Program-made: the position numbers and the translations under genes
Origin: Rhyacophila brunnea
Lineage: Eukaryota; Arthropoda; Insecta; Trichoptera; Rhyacophilidae
Assembly (NCBI GenBank): GCA_022495005.1
Contig: JAGYXB010001002.1
Coordinates: 1-64,000 of the forward strand
Length of the DNA: 64,000 nt
Direction: 5' to 3'
The notes under the pieces: model-generated
Database searches by the model: none
What the model saw: only the letters and a program-made list of their open reading frames with translations
Told to the model about the DNA's origin: nothing
Shown: piece by piece, positions 45,956-58,569 of the stretch
Numbering within the stretch: position 1 is the stretch's first letter
Layout of the letters: the number at the start of each line of letters is the position of its first letter

Positions 45956-47286
45956 ATATTTTACACTCGGACATATTGTGTACACTGTCTTTGTACTAAT
46001 TATTAGTAGTCGCTATTTGCACTGACACCGACTAATGCTCATTACTAATGCCGCCTGTTTTCACGTGGCGAAATTGGTGCGAGTAGTGATTACTAAAGAA
46101 TATAAATAAACCCGTGTAAACAAACCGTTAGACTGGTCTTGATTATCTTCTTGGTGGTTAAAATTAGAGCGTACATGTATTTTTCACGCATTCTACTGAT
46201 CTGTGTGGTGCCCAGTTTTTGTAGCCGATTTACCCATTCCCGAATTTGTACATTAATTTAATATGATATAAATAATATGACGTATATCACGTCTCATAAT
46301 ATCTTTCTAAAATATATAATAATATCCTTAAATGTTAATGTAGGTAGTTTAGATATGTATATCTTTGGAGAGAAATGTTTGTTCATAGAGCAGTAGAGTC
46401 TGACAGTAAAAATACAAAATTAATATTATGCCTGTGAAAACTTGAGATAACCTCTTAAACGAAGTCCTTTTTTCATTTGGCTGTCAGTCGAAAACGAGAT
46501 AAGTTATAATTTAAACACTTCAAAGTTTTTTTTAAATTTTAATAAAGTGGTTGTAATCTTTATGCCATGATTATTAAGTGGCTACTCAAATTACAAAAAT
46601 GCCTTTTTTATTTGTCATCTGTGACGTAATCTGCGCGCAACCCCTGTCTTTAAAAAGTTTTTTTTAGTAAGGCTTAACTTTGTTTAGTTTGCTTTCGTAA
46701 TCGCCATTGTATAAAACGGGAAATAATATACTTACCTACAGGGACGACGCTCAGTTAAAACGTGGAAAACATTAAAATGGAAAAAGGAAAATCCCGGAAG
46801 ATGTCTATTTATATTGCTATCAAACTTTTAAATATTATTACTTGCTGTTATTCACCGTGTACTAATGATAATATTTAATAGATCACTGTTCTCAGCGTTA
46901 ATAAATTACATAACTACATATATTTTTTATTAATAACATATTTTAAAATTAGAGATGGCGGCGCTTTTCAGTGGACTGTATCTATCAAGGATTCCAGGTA
47001 CTAAACTTTTATGCTGATGAGGCTGGCTCCGTGGTTTGGTTTGTCACTCATGGTCGTACTACCACTCTCGCGAGTTACTGTTTATTGAGTCACCCTGTGC
47101 ACGCCAATAATAGACGGTCAAAAACTAGTGCACGTTAATGACGCCTTAATTTTTAACATATTATAGGAGTTTACAAGCACACGGTTGCAGGATGACTGCC
47201 TGTTAATAGTAGGTAAGACATTTATATTGTATTAGGATCACCATAATTGGCCTTACCAGCGATAGTTCGTTATATTATGTCTATGT
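45956..47286. other. Non-coding stretch
   Basis: No gene. The part at 46945..47110 is less AT-rich and shares a GGATGGCG/AGATGGCG plus AGTGGACT start with 55985..56020; possibly an unknown repeat. Confidence 0.4.
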
Positions 47287-47545
47287 TATATGAGTACCTT
47301 GGTATCAAAGTGGGACATACGCCACCTTCCACTAAATTCATGTTTTAATTGATTATGGTAGTGCAAGTGATGCTCTTTTCAAAAAATCCACTAAAAGTAT
47401 CAAAAACGGTAGTTTTCATAAAGATTTTTGAGTTTAAAGTTGGTATGTTATATGAAAAACGGTCACTTTTCACACATGTTTTCCAGTCTCCTGTAAAATT
47501 TTGTAAATGGCTTATGTCCCACTTTGATACCAAGGTACTCATATA
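47287..47545. mobile_element. MITE with near-perfect 38-bp inverted ends
   Basis: 259 bp. Each end reads inward TATATGAGTACCTTGGTATC, then AAAGTGGGACATA; the arms differ by one base over about 38 bp. The centre has no coding potential; overlapping open frames on both strands are an effect of the palindromic ends. The outer TATA is palindromic, so the target duplication is TA or TATA. Confidence 0.85.
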
Positions 47546-50109
47546 CTGATACTACACTAGTCCTCTACGCGTGTAGAGTGGCGATGTCACTAAAAAGATA
47601 AGCTGTGACGGAAAGATATTTATTTAAATGGACGATTACAGCGTATATAATAATTAATCGTGAAGTAATTAATTCAAAGATACGATAAGGTACGAGGCGC
47701 ACTGACCTGTTAATTAATGACAGGCTTCGATCCCATTCTTTCATGTAATCATCACCTTGTCTCGATCATCGTAGACTTTCTTTGTAGCTAAAGCCGTCGT
47801 TGGCTAATGTCCATGTGACCTTTTTGGAAATGGTCACCGGTAGACATTCAGCTAAAAGTATATTATTATAATCTTATAACTAGGGACGTCAAAAATAATC
47901 GATACTTCGCTACTTTAGCAATAAGTACTTATTTTGTGATTTGTTCTGATAAATAAATCCCATGTGAATAAGTATAGTTTGATATCATACTTGTGAGTAT
48001 GGTTACTTTTATTTCGATATGACGTCCCTACTTTAAGCCAATAACATTTGTATTAAAACATAAACATTAAATATGCGATTAAAGCGTATACAATAATTAT
48101 TAAAACTCCATCAAGTACCTTCGGTCGATAGTATTAATATTATAATAATTATTAATATTTTTCTACAATATTATACATTCGGTTCAACTCGTGTCAGACT
48201 GCTAAAATGTCATTCTTCCTGTCCGACAGTCTGTCCGACTGCATTCTTCCTTGCGATCTCAGGTGAGCGGCAAGTGGCGACAATATAAAAGTATCACCTC
48301 ATGACTTTCTCTTTACCTGAAGCCATCGCTGGCTAATGCCCCTGACATAATATTTTTTTTCGGAAATGTCTTACAGGCAGGCATTCACGTAAAAGTAGGT
48401 ATATTATAATCTTATAAATCAAATTAATGTTTTTTTTTTATAAACGCTGTTTATAAAAGAATCCAACTCAAGGTTCAATGGAATCATTATAAAGGTGGTG
48501 GTATAATTTCGATTTTAAATAAGCCATTGAGTAAAATAGTATGTTTACACAAAGATGACCAATTTTTTTTATTGACTTAAACCTGTCATTCAATGCGTTT
48601 TATTCATTTTCTGCAATAATACTACGCGTACTTTTGCCTACATAATATTAAGCGGTCAAATTCAGTTAATTATATAAAAATATACTTACCAATCAAATCT
48701 TTATTAAACAACAAGAACTATTATAATACAAAGATTAAAGCCTAAGTTAAATAATATTTACCTGTACTCAAAAGTATCCTACAAAGCACTTTCAAAACAG
48801 CTTATTTATGCATAGCTAGATAGAATTTATAGGCCGGACGTCAAATAAATTCTCCTAATTCGATACAAGCCTGTTTAAGCTACGTAACAATCAACTTGTT
48901 TGCGTTGGGACAGCGTCTGTTAGCCAAAGCAAATAGCACTATGAGCTTACCTTAACGAATTCTGATGGAAATCACAAGCCAAACCTGTGGCCATTCTGAA
49001 TCACGTGATGTGATTATAACTTATGCATTTACTGAAAAATGTTACCTACTTGTTAAAAATATTATACTAGTAGAGCAGCAGTTGTTTATACATTTGTAGT
49101 CGTACAACTACTAAGTTATTTTTTTTATATGGATACAATATAATTGATTGATATGTTGAATGATTTTTATTGTTATATTATTGTATGCTCTTGTACACTG
49201 TATTACATTTTTGGAGTTAAAACAATAATAATAAAATATATACAATTTACAATACGTATTTCGCTCACATGGTGAGCTTTTTTAACCATACTTGATAAAA
49301 CTCACTTAGAGCTTTACTATATGAGAAAACGACGTGGAATATATATTTTTTAAATGGTAAATTCTAAATGATAACAAATTTAATAAAAAAATAAGGATGG
49401 AAGGCTACGTTTATTAGGTCTCTTCAATTTAATAATATTTATTTGGAAAAATATGTTTATACAATTATTTAAAATGGATTAGAAGTGAAGGTAAATTTAA
49501 TTCGTGGCGTGAAGTTTTACTTTTTCGATCTCAAAAAAAATATTTTCATATTGAAAAAAAAACAACACATGAATTTGATCCACCTGTGGAATTAATACGT
49601 GTGACTGCCCTTTGTTCTTTGCCGAGTTTGCTATAACATTAAGGGCGCTTATTTGATATGGTAGCAAAGTAAGATTGATCTTGGACTGACATTTTTATAT
49701 GCTGGATGAATGAGTACTGCCACTTCCCAATGATTAATAAGCATCTTTAAATTGTATATAGCGTTCGTTAACCTTCAAAAGACGAGTACACAATGTTAAA
49801 GCTGGAGGTGACGAATCCGATAAAAAATAACTTGGGTGAAAAATGGTTTATATTTTAAAGATTAATACAGACAGCATATAGTTTGTACGTAATAATTTAT
49901 TATCCCATAAATTACAGTATTAAATTAATGTGGATTACCTGGCGAGGTGCTAACTAACTCTATTACTGGGGCTATCTGATATTTTCCCGGTTGAAAGATA
50001 ATCTTCTCGGAAATGGCTCACTGACAGAACCAGGTATAATGTTAGTTACTATCTTCTGCCTTGTTTTGGACAGTAATTATAAAACTACCCACTTAAATAA
50101 AACATAACC
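47546..50109. other. AT-rich stretch with a local repeat pair
   Basis: No gene. 47745..47885 and 48285..48420 share ordered blocks in the same orientation (TAAAGCCGTCGTTGGCTAAT against TGAAGCCATCGCTGGCTAAT; then a GGAAATG..C block, CATTCA.., and TATTATAATCTTATAA). Confidence 0.5.
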
Positions 50110-50395
50110 TTAAGAACATACATAACTTGAAAATACCGCAGATATATAGGTACGCACTAGAAAAAATCAAATTTGAAAAAAATACGATGCTCGACGGGGT
50201 TTGAACCCGTATATCCTCTGGTATCGCGCCAATATGCTTTAACTAATTAAGCTACGTTAAATGTATTTTTTCTAGTGGGTATATATATGAGGTGTTTTCA
50301 AGTTGCGTATGTTCAATATATTATGGAATGTTACATTGTCAAATTTTGTGAATTATTCGATGAATAAAAGAAATGGTTTATAACATTAAGAGTTG
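50110..50395 (-). repeat. tRNA-like SINE, family P-related subtype with P-type terminus
   Basis: The minus-strand tRNA-like block has TAGCTTAATTAGTTAAAGC (A box region) and ACGGGTTCAAACCCCGT (T-arm with a full stem and B box GGTTCAAACCC). At the right is the terminus TTTTGTGAATTATTCGATGA with TAAAAGAAATGG. The termini resemble family P, but the tRNA-like part comes from a different tRNA type. Confidence 0.6.
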
Positions 50396-50764
50396 TCTAA
50401 ATCGCAGAAAATTCTTTTTATAAGACCGTCAGAAATTGATTTTGGCATAATCCTAAAAGGGGGTCATTTTAGTGAATTATATTGCTGGCAGCTCCAGTTT
50501 GTATAACAATTGTAGTTTTAAATATTTTCGTAACATGAACAACGGAGTAATTACGTTTACAAAATCTTCAGGTTTCTCTGTGATATTTGAATGTATCTAC
50601 GTAACCAATTGGTCATAGTTGTAGTATTTTTGTATGCTACGTGATGGCTCTATAAGCTACCTGACTAAATAGGTCAAAATGTCATTTTATTTGACAATCT
50701 CAGGAATTTCCTCTCGAAAATATAAATAATTAATATTATGATAATTATGAAATAATCAAGGGTC

Positions 50765-50905
50765 CTCATAGCACAGTGCGTAAAGCACTGGCATTTTATC
50801 CGGGGGTTCATGGTTTGATTACCGGTGAGGTCACAATATATTTTTATAATTTTCTTAAAGTCTGAGTTTTTGCGATCATTTCACTTATATTACTAACTAT
50901 ACTAC
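50765..50905 (+). repeat. SINE-B copy 1 (tRNA-derived)
   Basis: A box TAGCACAGTGCG (50769..50780) and B-box-like GGTTTGATTACC (50812..50823), followed by a tail region TTTTCTTAAAGTCTGAG and ATCATTTCACTTATATTAC shared with the copy at 55070. Both are on the plus strand. Confidence 0.7.
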
Positions 50906-51139
50906 TATCTTTGGATGAATATAATATAATATTATATTAAATAATAGTATCGTATTCTATTATCAAACAGTTCTGTACCTAACTATTTCAGCACATAGAG
51001 ACTTTCTATTAAATCAGTTTGTTACTAAACTTTCGTAGGAGTGAAAACCCCATCTAGTAAAATCACATTGCACACTTGATTTTCTAAACGCAAAAGCTTT
51101 CATGAAAATTGTGTGATAATATAGTTTACAGTGCAGGCA
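50906..51139. other. AT-rich spacer
   Basis: Nothing recognised. Confidence 0.5.
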
Positions 51140-51355
51140 GACAGGCATCGCATATCAAAGCCTCTTATGGCGCATATTCGCGTCACAAACGAGACAAATA
51201 AGTTCACGTGAATGCACATACTGCCTCCCCGCTTTTCGGAAGAAAGCTTCGGAAAATTTACACCTATGTGGATTTATATTTACTGAATAAGAATCCAATT
51301 GCGCTGTCTGTGATGTATTTGCAAACAACTGCTTCAAGATAAATTGTGCGCGATT
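51140..51355 (+). pseudogene. Decayed C2H2 zinc-finger-like sequence
   Basis: In shifting plus frames: KPLMAHIRVTNETNKFT (like the end of one finger plus a TGEKPF-type linker), then CTYCLPAFRKKASENLHLC (C-x2-C, Phe, Leu, His in roughly finger spacing), then FIFTE*ESNCAVCDVFANNC (a further linker and C-x2-C). At least one stop and two frame changes. The order and linker likeness make a C2H2 array relic plausible, from a gene or captured by a transposon, but single matches like these can arise by chance. Confidence 0.35.
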
Positions 51356-51631
51356 TTAAACATTTTCTAGACAACATCGCGTGATTTAAGAATCAAGATT
51401 GATTTCGTGTTGCTGCAAGGCAAATATAATTTATGACGATATCTAGATAATAAATATATTGTTAGAACTCAATTATAAATACTTTTAAATCTTACTTATA
51501 TTTTGCTAGAAGTCATGCATTCAGAGATGTAGATTTAAACTATTATACATTAACTACGATTTTCAAAAGTTGAATACGATCAAAACGTCATGATATGAAA
51601 AATGTTATATGAATCAAATATGTTATAATTT

Positions 51632-51900
51632 TTTTCAACGAATAAATTTACAAGATGTGATAATATAACATTTGTAGTAAGGGGTAACTGTCTTAACTGC
51701 TATCTACACATTGCACTTGTCTGCGGACTCCTTCCACCCTCACATTCTATATATTATTTAATATTCATAATTTGAAAAAACCTCAGATATATATATACCT
51801 AGTAGAAAAAATGTTTTTTTTTTTAAATACGATGCCCGACGGGACTTATTAATGGATTCGTGACAATTTGATTTATCCAATTAAGCAACGGCATCTCACT
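51632..51900 (-). repeat. tRNA-like SINE relic, family P-related
   Basis: Terminus TTTTCAACGAATAAATTTAC, then AACCTCAGATATATATATAC, a run of T, and ATACGATGCCCGACGGG, which parallels the 50110..50395 element. The tRNA-like part is decayed. Confidence 0.5.
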
Positions 51901-52005
51901 GAGTTAGGACGAATTTAACTAGCAGTTCTTACATGAATTATTTATCAAATTGTGGTAATATTGACTATCAATTTTTGTGTTTAAATTGAGGTGTAATTAA
52001 TTTCT

Positions 52006-52048
52006 TTTAATTTTAATTAATTTTAATTTTAATTTTAATTTTAATTTA
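52006..52048. repeat. (TTTTAA)n simple repeat
   Basis: Hexamer repeat TTTTAA with slight interruptions. Confidence 0.85.
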
Positions 52049-52264
52049 AATAATTTCAGTTGAAAATGTCCCACTGAGGCGGACGAAATTGGTCCTAATA
52101 TATTAATTAAAGTGGAATAAGTACTATAAAAAAAAATGCGTTTTATTAAATAAAAACAACAATACAGTGTAATTAATTACCTTAATTACTAACCGACGCA
52201 CTTATCACTAGATTAATTTAAAATATAACATACTTGTATAAACGATTTAATTTTAACGCAACTT

Positions 52265-52420
52265 AATATTCTTTATTGAACGTATAATTTGAAAACTCCT
52301 CAGAGAAATATTTAACTGATATAAATCTTTTTGAAAAAAATATGACGCCCATTGGAACTCCAACTCCCATCCCCTGAATTCGCACCAACTACATAATTTG
52401 AAAACACCTCAAGCCTTACC
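52265..52420 (-). repeat. tRNA-like SINE relic, family P-related
   Basis: Shares TTGAAAACTCCTCAGAGAAA, then ATAAATCTTTTTGAAAAAAA and ATGACGCCCATTGG with the elements at 50110 and 51632; strongly decayed. Confidence 0.45.
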
Positions 52421-52612
52421 TATACATACACTAATTTTGTGTAAATTGTTAAAGTTGTGTGAAGTTGATCACAATGGTTATTTCATATTGTATATTACTG
52501 TGGTTTTAATACTGGATAGTATATCGTAGTCTACTTGAAGTTGGGCATAAGTATGGCTAAGCCATAGAGTTACATGCTCTACGAACTAGTTTACTATTAG
52601 TTCAGTAGGAAT

Positions 52613-53206
52613 TAGATTCTAACTTCTAACCTTTTTCGATTCGTGACCCCATTTTATAAAAACCAAGTGAACTCGTTAACCAGTTTCAGATTCAAGGTTG
52701 AGTTTTCGTTAATGCCAACCTCATATCATTGTCAACATTTAATCTGTTGCTTGTTATGAAAAAGCATTAAAAATCTACACTTGCAGAGATATGTAGAAGC
52801 AAATGGTAGTAAAACTCGAAAGTCAAGCATGGTAACATTTTGATATGAATGATACTTAGCATACCAGAATTTATTGATTTAGAACTGATTCAGAATTGAT
52901 TCTAATGTGTGTACATTGTATATGTAATACTTGCTTTTCAAATAAACCGATGCGGTTGGAACCAGGTAAAATTAGTCATCATTGTCCATCTTCATCAATA
53001 GATTATTTTTAAAATAAAATATGTCGTAATTATGGATAAGATAAATACTTTCCAAACACTAACTCAAAATATATATTTTTTTTTGGTTGAACCTTGTAAA
53101 ACTACGGGTGCGATTTAGTTAAAAATCAATATTTTTATAGCCATTCCACAGAAAACCCTTGGTGACCCCACTTGGAGACGCAACCCATAGGTTGAGAACC
53201 TGTGTT
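52613..53206. mobile_element. hAT (Charlie-like) non-autonomous element
   Basis: The left end reads CTAACCTTTTTCGATTCGTG followed by ACCCCA; the right end, inverted, reads CAGGTTCTCAACCTATGGGT and continues to TGGGGTCACCAAGGG. The GGTTCTCAACC...GTGACCCC wording is characteristic of animal hAT-Charlie-type MITEs. About 590 bp, no coding capacity. The left terminus is damaged and I could not define an 8-bp target duplication. Confidence 0.65.
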
Positions 53207-55069
53207 AATAATATAAATAATTTATTTATTAGTATTTCAAATGAAAATACATCAATAAATAAATGATGATTGATTAAGTTTGTTATTTTATTGTGGTTTT
53301 CTTTTACAATAGAATAAAAGATTCGACGCAGACAGAAAATAAATCATTTAAACTCTTTAATAATACAGATGACTCGACGCGTTTCCATTTGAAATATTTA
53401 TATGCGAATTTATGAATTTATTTCCTTTGCCGCATTGTTTGGAAAATCCGCTGAGTGACGACCGCCTTTCATTAAGTTCCCAGGTGAAAGGGGAGCAAAC
53501 AAAATGGAACAAATCGTTAAGAAAAATATGGTTGTTTACCGCTCGCTGAAGCTCTCCGCCTTCCATGTTTGTTGTTGAGCAAACGAGTCAAACAGATGCA
53601 ACTTGTTTGGCTTAACTTTACTATGAACAAATGGCTCTTAAGCATCTTTTGCCACCTCTTTGGAAAGTTTGCGCAAACTCTGTCGTTGTGGGTAATCCCC
53701 GAAGTTCTGCGTTTGCTTTTTCTCACAAAAGTATTTTTATTCGAATCAACAGCGGGTGTGATTAATTTTATTACAAAGTTTTCGATTAACTTCACCGTTA
53801 TTAAAAACTCAATTCAAAAACAATAAAAGTTTCGCTTTTGTAATTTTTGACAGCAATCTTCTTGAAACTGCACTCATATCAATCATGGTAGTTTTTAATG
53901 CCACGGAATGTAGCGGCAATCGATAGGTACCTACAAAAATTTACAACTTATGCATTAAATATTTTAACTTGTTATTATATGTTTAATAGTATCGCAGTTA
54001 CATATTATGTTATTATGTTTATAAAGAAAACTGCGGATTTCAATTTTATTTAACAAGATTTTGCTACTTTTTTATAGTAATAGATTTTATCTATGTCTAC
54101 ATAGCTCTTGTATATAATATGTGTTAAACTGAAAAAATATAATTGATTAATTATAAATCGTTAGTAATATAAATAATCGAATTACGCGTTAGTTAGATTT
54201 TTGAGTAGCAATGCGATTCCATTAGTTAGTTTGTGGTGTTTCTCATAAAAATTGAATGTATCAGTACACTTTCTCTGTAATATATACTTTTTGATCTGGA
54301 TTAATCTTAGATAATTATTGTTGAGTTATATTGCTTGACCATAGTAATGGTAATGCAACGAAAACAGATTTCGATTGTCCACGTAATTTCGCAAACACTG
54401 CGCCTTTTTTAATTCAAGTCATTTTATTGTTATCCATTATACATCATATGTTCCACTTTACCTCCAGAGGGAGGTATACCAGATAAATATAATATAAAAT
54501 ATATTTGCGTGTTCAACACAATTTCGTATAAGTATGCTTCTACTCAAATCGGCGAGTATAATAATATAATAGAATCACATGCTATAAATTCCATAAATCT
54601 TATATTTAGAAAATACAAACTGTCAAATGAAATTAATAAGTCAAACTAAGTGAAAAGTCGTATAACTATCTTACGTGTTGTACCTATTATTATACCGTTA
54701 TCCATATTGCATGAAATCGATTCTCTTTTCATATTCATCATATGAATTTCAGTGAATCTGAATTCCATCCATAAATCTATGACAATTTAAATCACAATAA
54801 ATGTCGATCAATCGAAATAGTTTCCAATATAGTCAAACTGAGCATCGACTGTCAAATGTATAAAACTTTCTATCGGAAAAAGCGAAAAATGCATCGTCGA
54901 CGATAAGCGTTATGCTATACGAAAATCCCCGTTGTAGTGGCATCCGACATATTGCGTACATTGTTTAACCTTAACTCAGGGAACGTTGATGATAGCTGGT
55001 TATTGTTTGATTTTGATATTAATGACATTTTTAATTGGACTGTATCCACAGACCAAGAAGACATCTCGA
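53207..55069. other. Non-coding stretch with a unique less AT-rich block
   Basis: 53370..53800 is visibly less AT-rich, has no partner in this window and no supported protein on either strand. It contains a 14-bp perfect palindrome AGTTTGCGCAAACT at 53666..53679. It may be a conserved non-coding element. The rest is AT-rich and unremarkable. Confidence 0.35.
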
Positions 55070-55195
55070 TGCAGGAACTTATTAATCGACCTTTCATCCG
55101 GGGACTCCGAGTTTGATTCTCGGCTCTCACAATATATTTATGTGATTTTCTCAAAGCCTAGATGTTTGTGATTGTTTCACTTCTATTACCAATTA
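55070..55195 (+). repeat. SINE-B copy 2
   Basis: B-box-like GAGTTTGATTCTCGG, then CTCACAATATATTTATGTGA, a TTTTCTCAAAGCCTAGATG block and ATTGTTTCACTTCTATTACC, parallel to copy 1. The A box is lost. Confidence 0.65.
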
Positions 55196-55294
55196 TTAAA
55201 CTATCCTTTCACAATCACAATCAAAACAACAAAAAATGTGAATTCACGGGAGTAAATATGAAGAAATTCAACAAATGGATGAAGACATAAAGTG

Positions 55295-55515
55295 AAAAGT
55301 TACGCTAAGTCGCACGGAAAGATGCGTGTTGGTCATAACGCAGAAAGACCACAAAACAAATCGTTGAATAAAGAGGCAGAAAAATGAAATTGAAAAGGAA
55401 AGTTACTCAGCGAGTGGATAATTGCTGGACAAATGCAGTCATACAGTGGTACCAGAGGAACGCACTAAAACCGTTTGACCAATGAACTTATAAAGTTCTG
55501 TGAATGTATATGGCT
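55295..55515 (+). pseudogene. RTE-type LINE 3' fragment
   Basis: Matches the RTE family from the MLGI..KDRKRN block (TGTTGGTCATAACGCAGAAA) through GCTGGACAAATGCAGTCATA to AACTTATAAAGTTCTGTGAA. Broken frames, and the 3' terminus is missing. Confidence 0.75.
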
Positions 55516-55593
55516 TAGGTAAAATATATTGAATTACTCATTAGAATGAATTCTTTTCACTGCACTATATTATATTAAATGTCAAATTAACAG

Positions 55594-55965
55594 TAAAGCC
55601 ACAATGACATTGAACTACTTTACAACCTGCTTGTTGGCGAATTTAAAAGCGGGCGAGTCAGCTAGTGCGATTGTGATGATGACAAATAAAACTTTCTACT
55701 CGGTCAGAAGCCAACAAGCTAGCGAGTTGAAACCGTCATTTTTGGTACTATTTTGACAAGACGTATTGAGTAGTTAATTTTTTTACCGGGAGGTCGCTAC
55801 GCCAGCGTGTAGCGTGTAAAGTTGACCGACTTTCATCTTTACTCGGTAGATTGTTTACAATCTGTTTGTTAGCTTGTTCGATAATGACACTGGGTGAGTT
55901 TACAAGCAGATTGTAAATTCGCCAACAAGCAGCTTGTAAAGTAGCTCAATGTCATCGAGGCTTTA
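55594..55965. mobile_element. MITE family K, copy 1
   Basis: 372 bp. The left end AAGCCACAATGACATTGAAC and the inverted right end AAGCCTCGATGACATTGAGC continue as matching arms (ACTTTACAA, GCTTGTTGGCGAATTTA). TA flanks both sides. Internal marker GGTCAACTTTACACGCTACA (minus strand). Copies at 58761 and 61753. Reading frames are interrupted here. Confidence 0.85.
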
Positions 55966-57349
55966 TGATCACTGTACAGATTTAACTAGGGATGGCGATA
56001 ATTTAAGTGGACTATAATTTATATTTGGGATGGGTAGGGTGGGGAGTGGTGAACTCCGGGCACTAACTTGTTGATTATAAGCAGACGAAATCACGCACTC
56101 TTTGGTCCAAGTCATTCACGCACACACTATCACGGTTGTCACAACGTCACTCTTGGTTTTGGAGTGCACGGTCTGTGCAGCTATGAGCGGCCACTCTATA
56201 GTTTCTGTTGAGTATTGTTGGTTAAATGTGGTCAGGAGATTGGGGATTATTTGGAGTAGGTATTACAGAAATTAACTCAAACAAGGATATTTGATAAAGA
56301 TTTTATTACATTTTTTCTACAACTTGGAAATATTTCGGAGCTCACTTGTTGTAAACTATTTTACAATCGGAATCGAGTAGTAATAAAGAAAAAAACGTTC
56401 AGCTTGTATGATCCAGGTAGGCGTGTTGGGGGTTCGTGGGGAGTGGGAGGTATATAGCTGGTGATGAATTCGTATAATTTCCCATCGCGAGGGAGGGATT
56501 TCCCGGCGAAGTGAGTTATTTATTCCCCGTAGAGTGCCCGCTCGGCTGCGCCACTGCTGCCAACCGAAAGGAGAAAAAACGCGCGAAAAGTTTCCCGCGC
56601 TTATTTTATTTATTTCTGTAATGATACGAAAGACAAACAAAATACGATATTGTCTGAATAAACATACTTCAATGTGGGATATGCTTTGTTTGAAAGATTG
56701 TGTTTATTAGTAGGAGAATATATATCATACGGAGACTGAGTTGTTTATTCCAACGTGTAAACGGATATTTATTTATGAATAAAATATGTTATTTATTTCT
56801 TATTTTGTTCTTTGTCTATTGAATGTCGAATAAAACTATCGGTAATGGCTACCCACAATTTACAAAAATGACAACTTGAGAAAAAGATGGTGTATTAAAA
56901 TTTAATCAAAATCAGCTGCTTACTTGTTTTGTTTTATTCATCGTCATCAACAGAACTATAACCCAATGTAGGTTTTGGATATCCCAAAGAAATATTAATA
57001 TCCCTAAATAATAAAGTTTGAAACTTTCACGGCTGTTTGTCATTGTTATATATTTTTGGGTTTTCCTCCTTCTTTCCTCAATATTTCAGGCTCGGTGCAG
57101 AGGCAATTCTCAATACATAATGTGTTCATCTTGAAAACTACCAAAATAGTGACCATGAAAAAAATCAAATCCTTTCTTTCGCCCTTCTTCAAGCACCTTA
57201 CAATCAAGCAGTTAAAATATTTTATTACCCGCAAAAATATATCACCAATATTCTACTTGACAAAGTGAATTTTTACGCTGTAACTTAAACCCCAGCTTTT
57301 TAGTTATTCATTCAAAATTATTTACACACATGAATTCATCTTATTAGAT
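55966..57349. other. Non-coding stretch with less AT-rich blocks
   Basis: 56030..56230 and 56400..56610 are less AT-rich, G-rich or C-rich in patches, and have no supported protein. They could hold regulatory sequence or unknown repeats. Confidence 0.35.
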
Positions 57350-57580
57350 TATAAAAGGATCATTAATTGTAGACCTTGAGAGATCGTAGGTTTTATTAAG
57401 AGATTTTTCTTTTTACGATAAATTTATGCTAGTCACGTCTTGGTCAACCTATTCGGTCTACATATTGTACTCTGAGTCCAAGCACACAATGATTTTTCCA
57501 GACCAGGAATTTGAATGCAGGACCCACAATATTATACATGGATAATATGTTACCGGTCTGCCAACGCGGGCGTTGTATGG
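57350..57580 (-). repeat. SINE-A copy 6
   Basis: Minus-strand copy, moderately decayed: inverse of the core (TTGGTCAACCTATTCGGTCT) and of the tRNA-like head (TGCCAACGCGGGCG). Confidence 0.75.
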
Positions 57581-58569
57581 TATAATAGTATAAGTAAAAT
57601 AGAAAATTTATCAACTATCGGACTGAGCTTTAAAACTCCTTTTCCAGCTAAATTTTCTCGCGATGATCTCTTCTAGCTTTCTTTCATCTGTATATAACAA
57701 TAAGGCTCAATATTCCGAGTTATTAGTCAATATTGCACTTAGGAAAAGTTTAAAGAATGATCTCTTCATTACAATTGAGTTAAAAAGAAACACATTAAGT
57801 ATTTTAACGAAATTCCTATCATTATATACATTGTATCTCATTTATATTTATACACTGGAGGGTAATTTTTAACCTCTGAGAGGACAAAGCCTGTTAGCGA
57901 CCCTTAATCATGTTGAGGCGACGCGTCGCGGTCGTCTGCCTGCGCTCCTGTGTTGTATTGCCCCGACACTTCGGAATTGTTCATAAATTTTCATGAAAAA
58001 TTGCCAAACTTGGTATATACAAATAATATCTCCAAAGTAGCACAGTACGATAAACAGATTACAATGAATTTAAATTATGTTACATATCAGAAAATTTAAA
58101 TTTAGGTAATGTCCATTACCATCATTGCTTCTGGAAACACTGTGGAGGTTTTTTAGTAGTTATATAAAAAAATAATATACATATTCATATTTATTTAGGT
58201 CTACCAACATGACCAATTACAAAGAATACGTATAATGTGAATAAATAATACAAGAATATATTGTGATGTTTCTAATAACAGGCGGATACAAAAAGCATAA
58301 TACATCAAATTAAATCAAATATTAAATACAGTTATAAAAAATACATTGGAGAGTTATTGAAAATGGTTAAAAAAACACATAGGTAGTAATAAAAAAAATA
58401 GAAAAATAATGAAAAACATAAAAAAGTAATATAATATGAAGAAAAGATAGGCTACGTAAGAAAAGAAAAATGCAAAAAAAATCCAATCAAAGTAATAATT
58501 TAAAAAGGCAAGAGACAAAACAGATTCACTTGATCACTGTGAAGATTCATGGCTCTGCAGAGTATATTG
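57581..58569. other. Non-coding stretch
   Basis: No gene. 58160..58500 is strongly A-rich on the plus strand and could be the antisense of a LINE 3' UTR. 57890..57990 is less AT-rich and unassigned. Confidence 0.4.

Noticed and set aside
47345..47549. Overlapping open frames on both strands
   Set aside because: Lie within a palindromic MITE, so the two frames mirror each other; no family match.
50190..50260. Possible true tRNA gene on the minus strand
   Set aside because: Only the T-arm is well formed; no acceptor stem closes and it sits in a repeat with family P-type ends.
46945..56230. Shared GATGGCG...AGTGGACT start at 46950 and 55988 as a repeat family
   Set aside because: Only short blocks match by eye; not enough to define an element.
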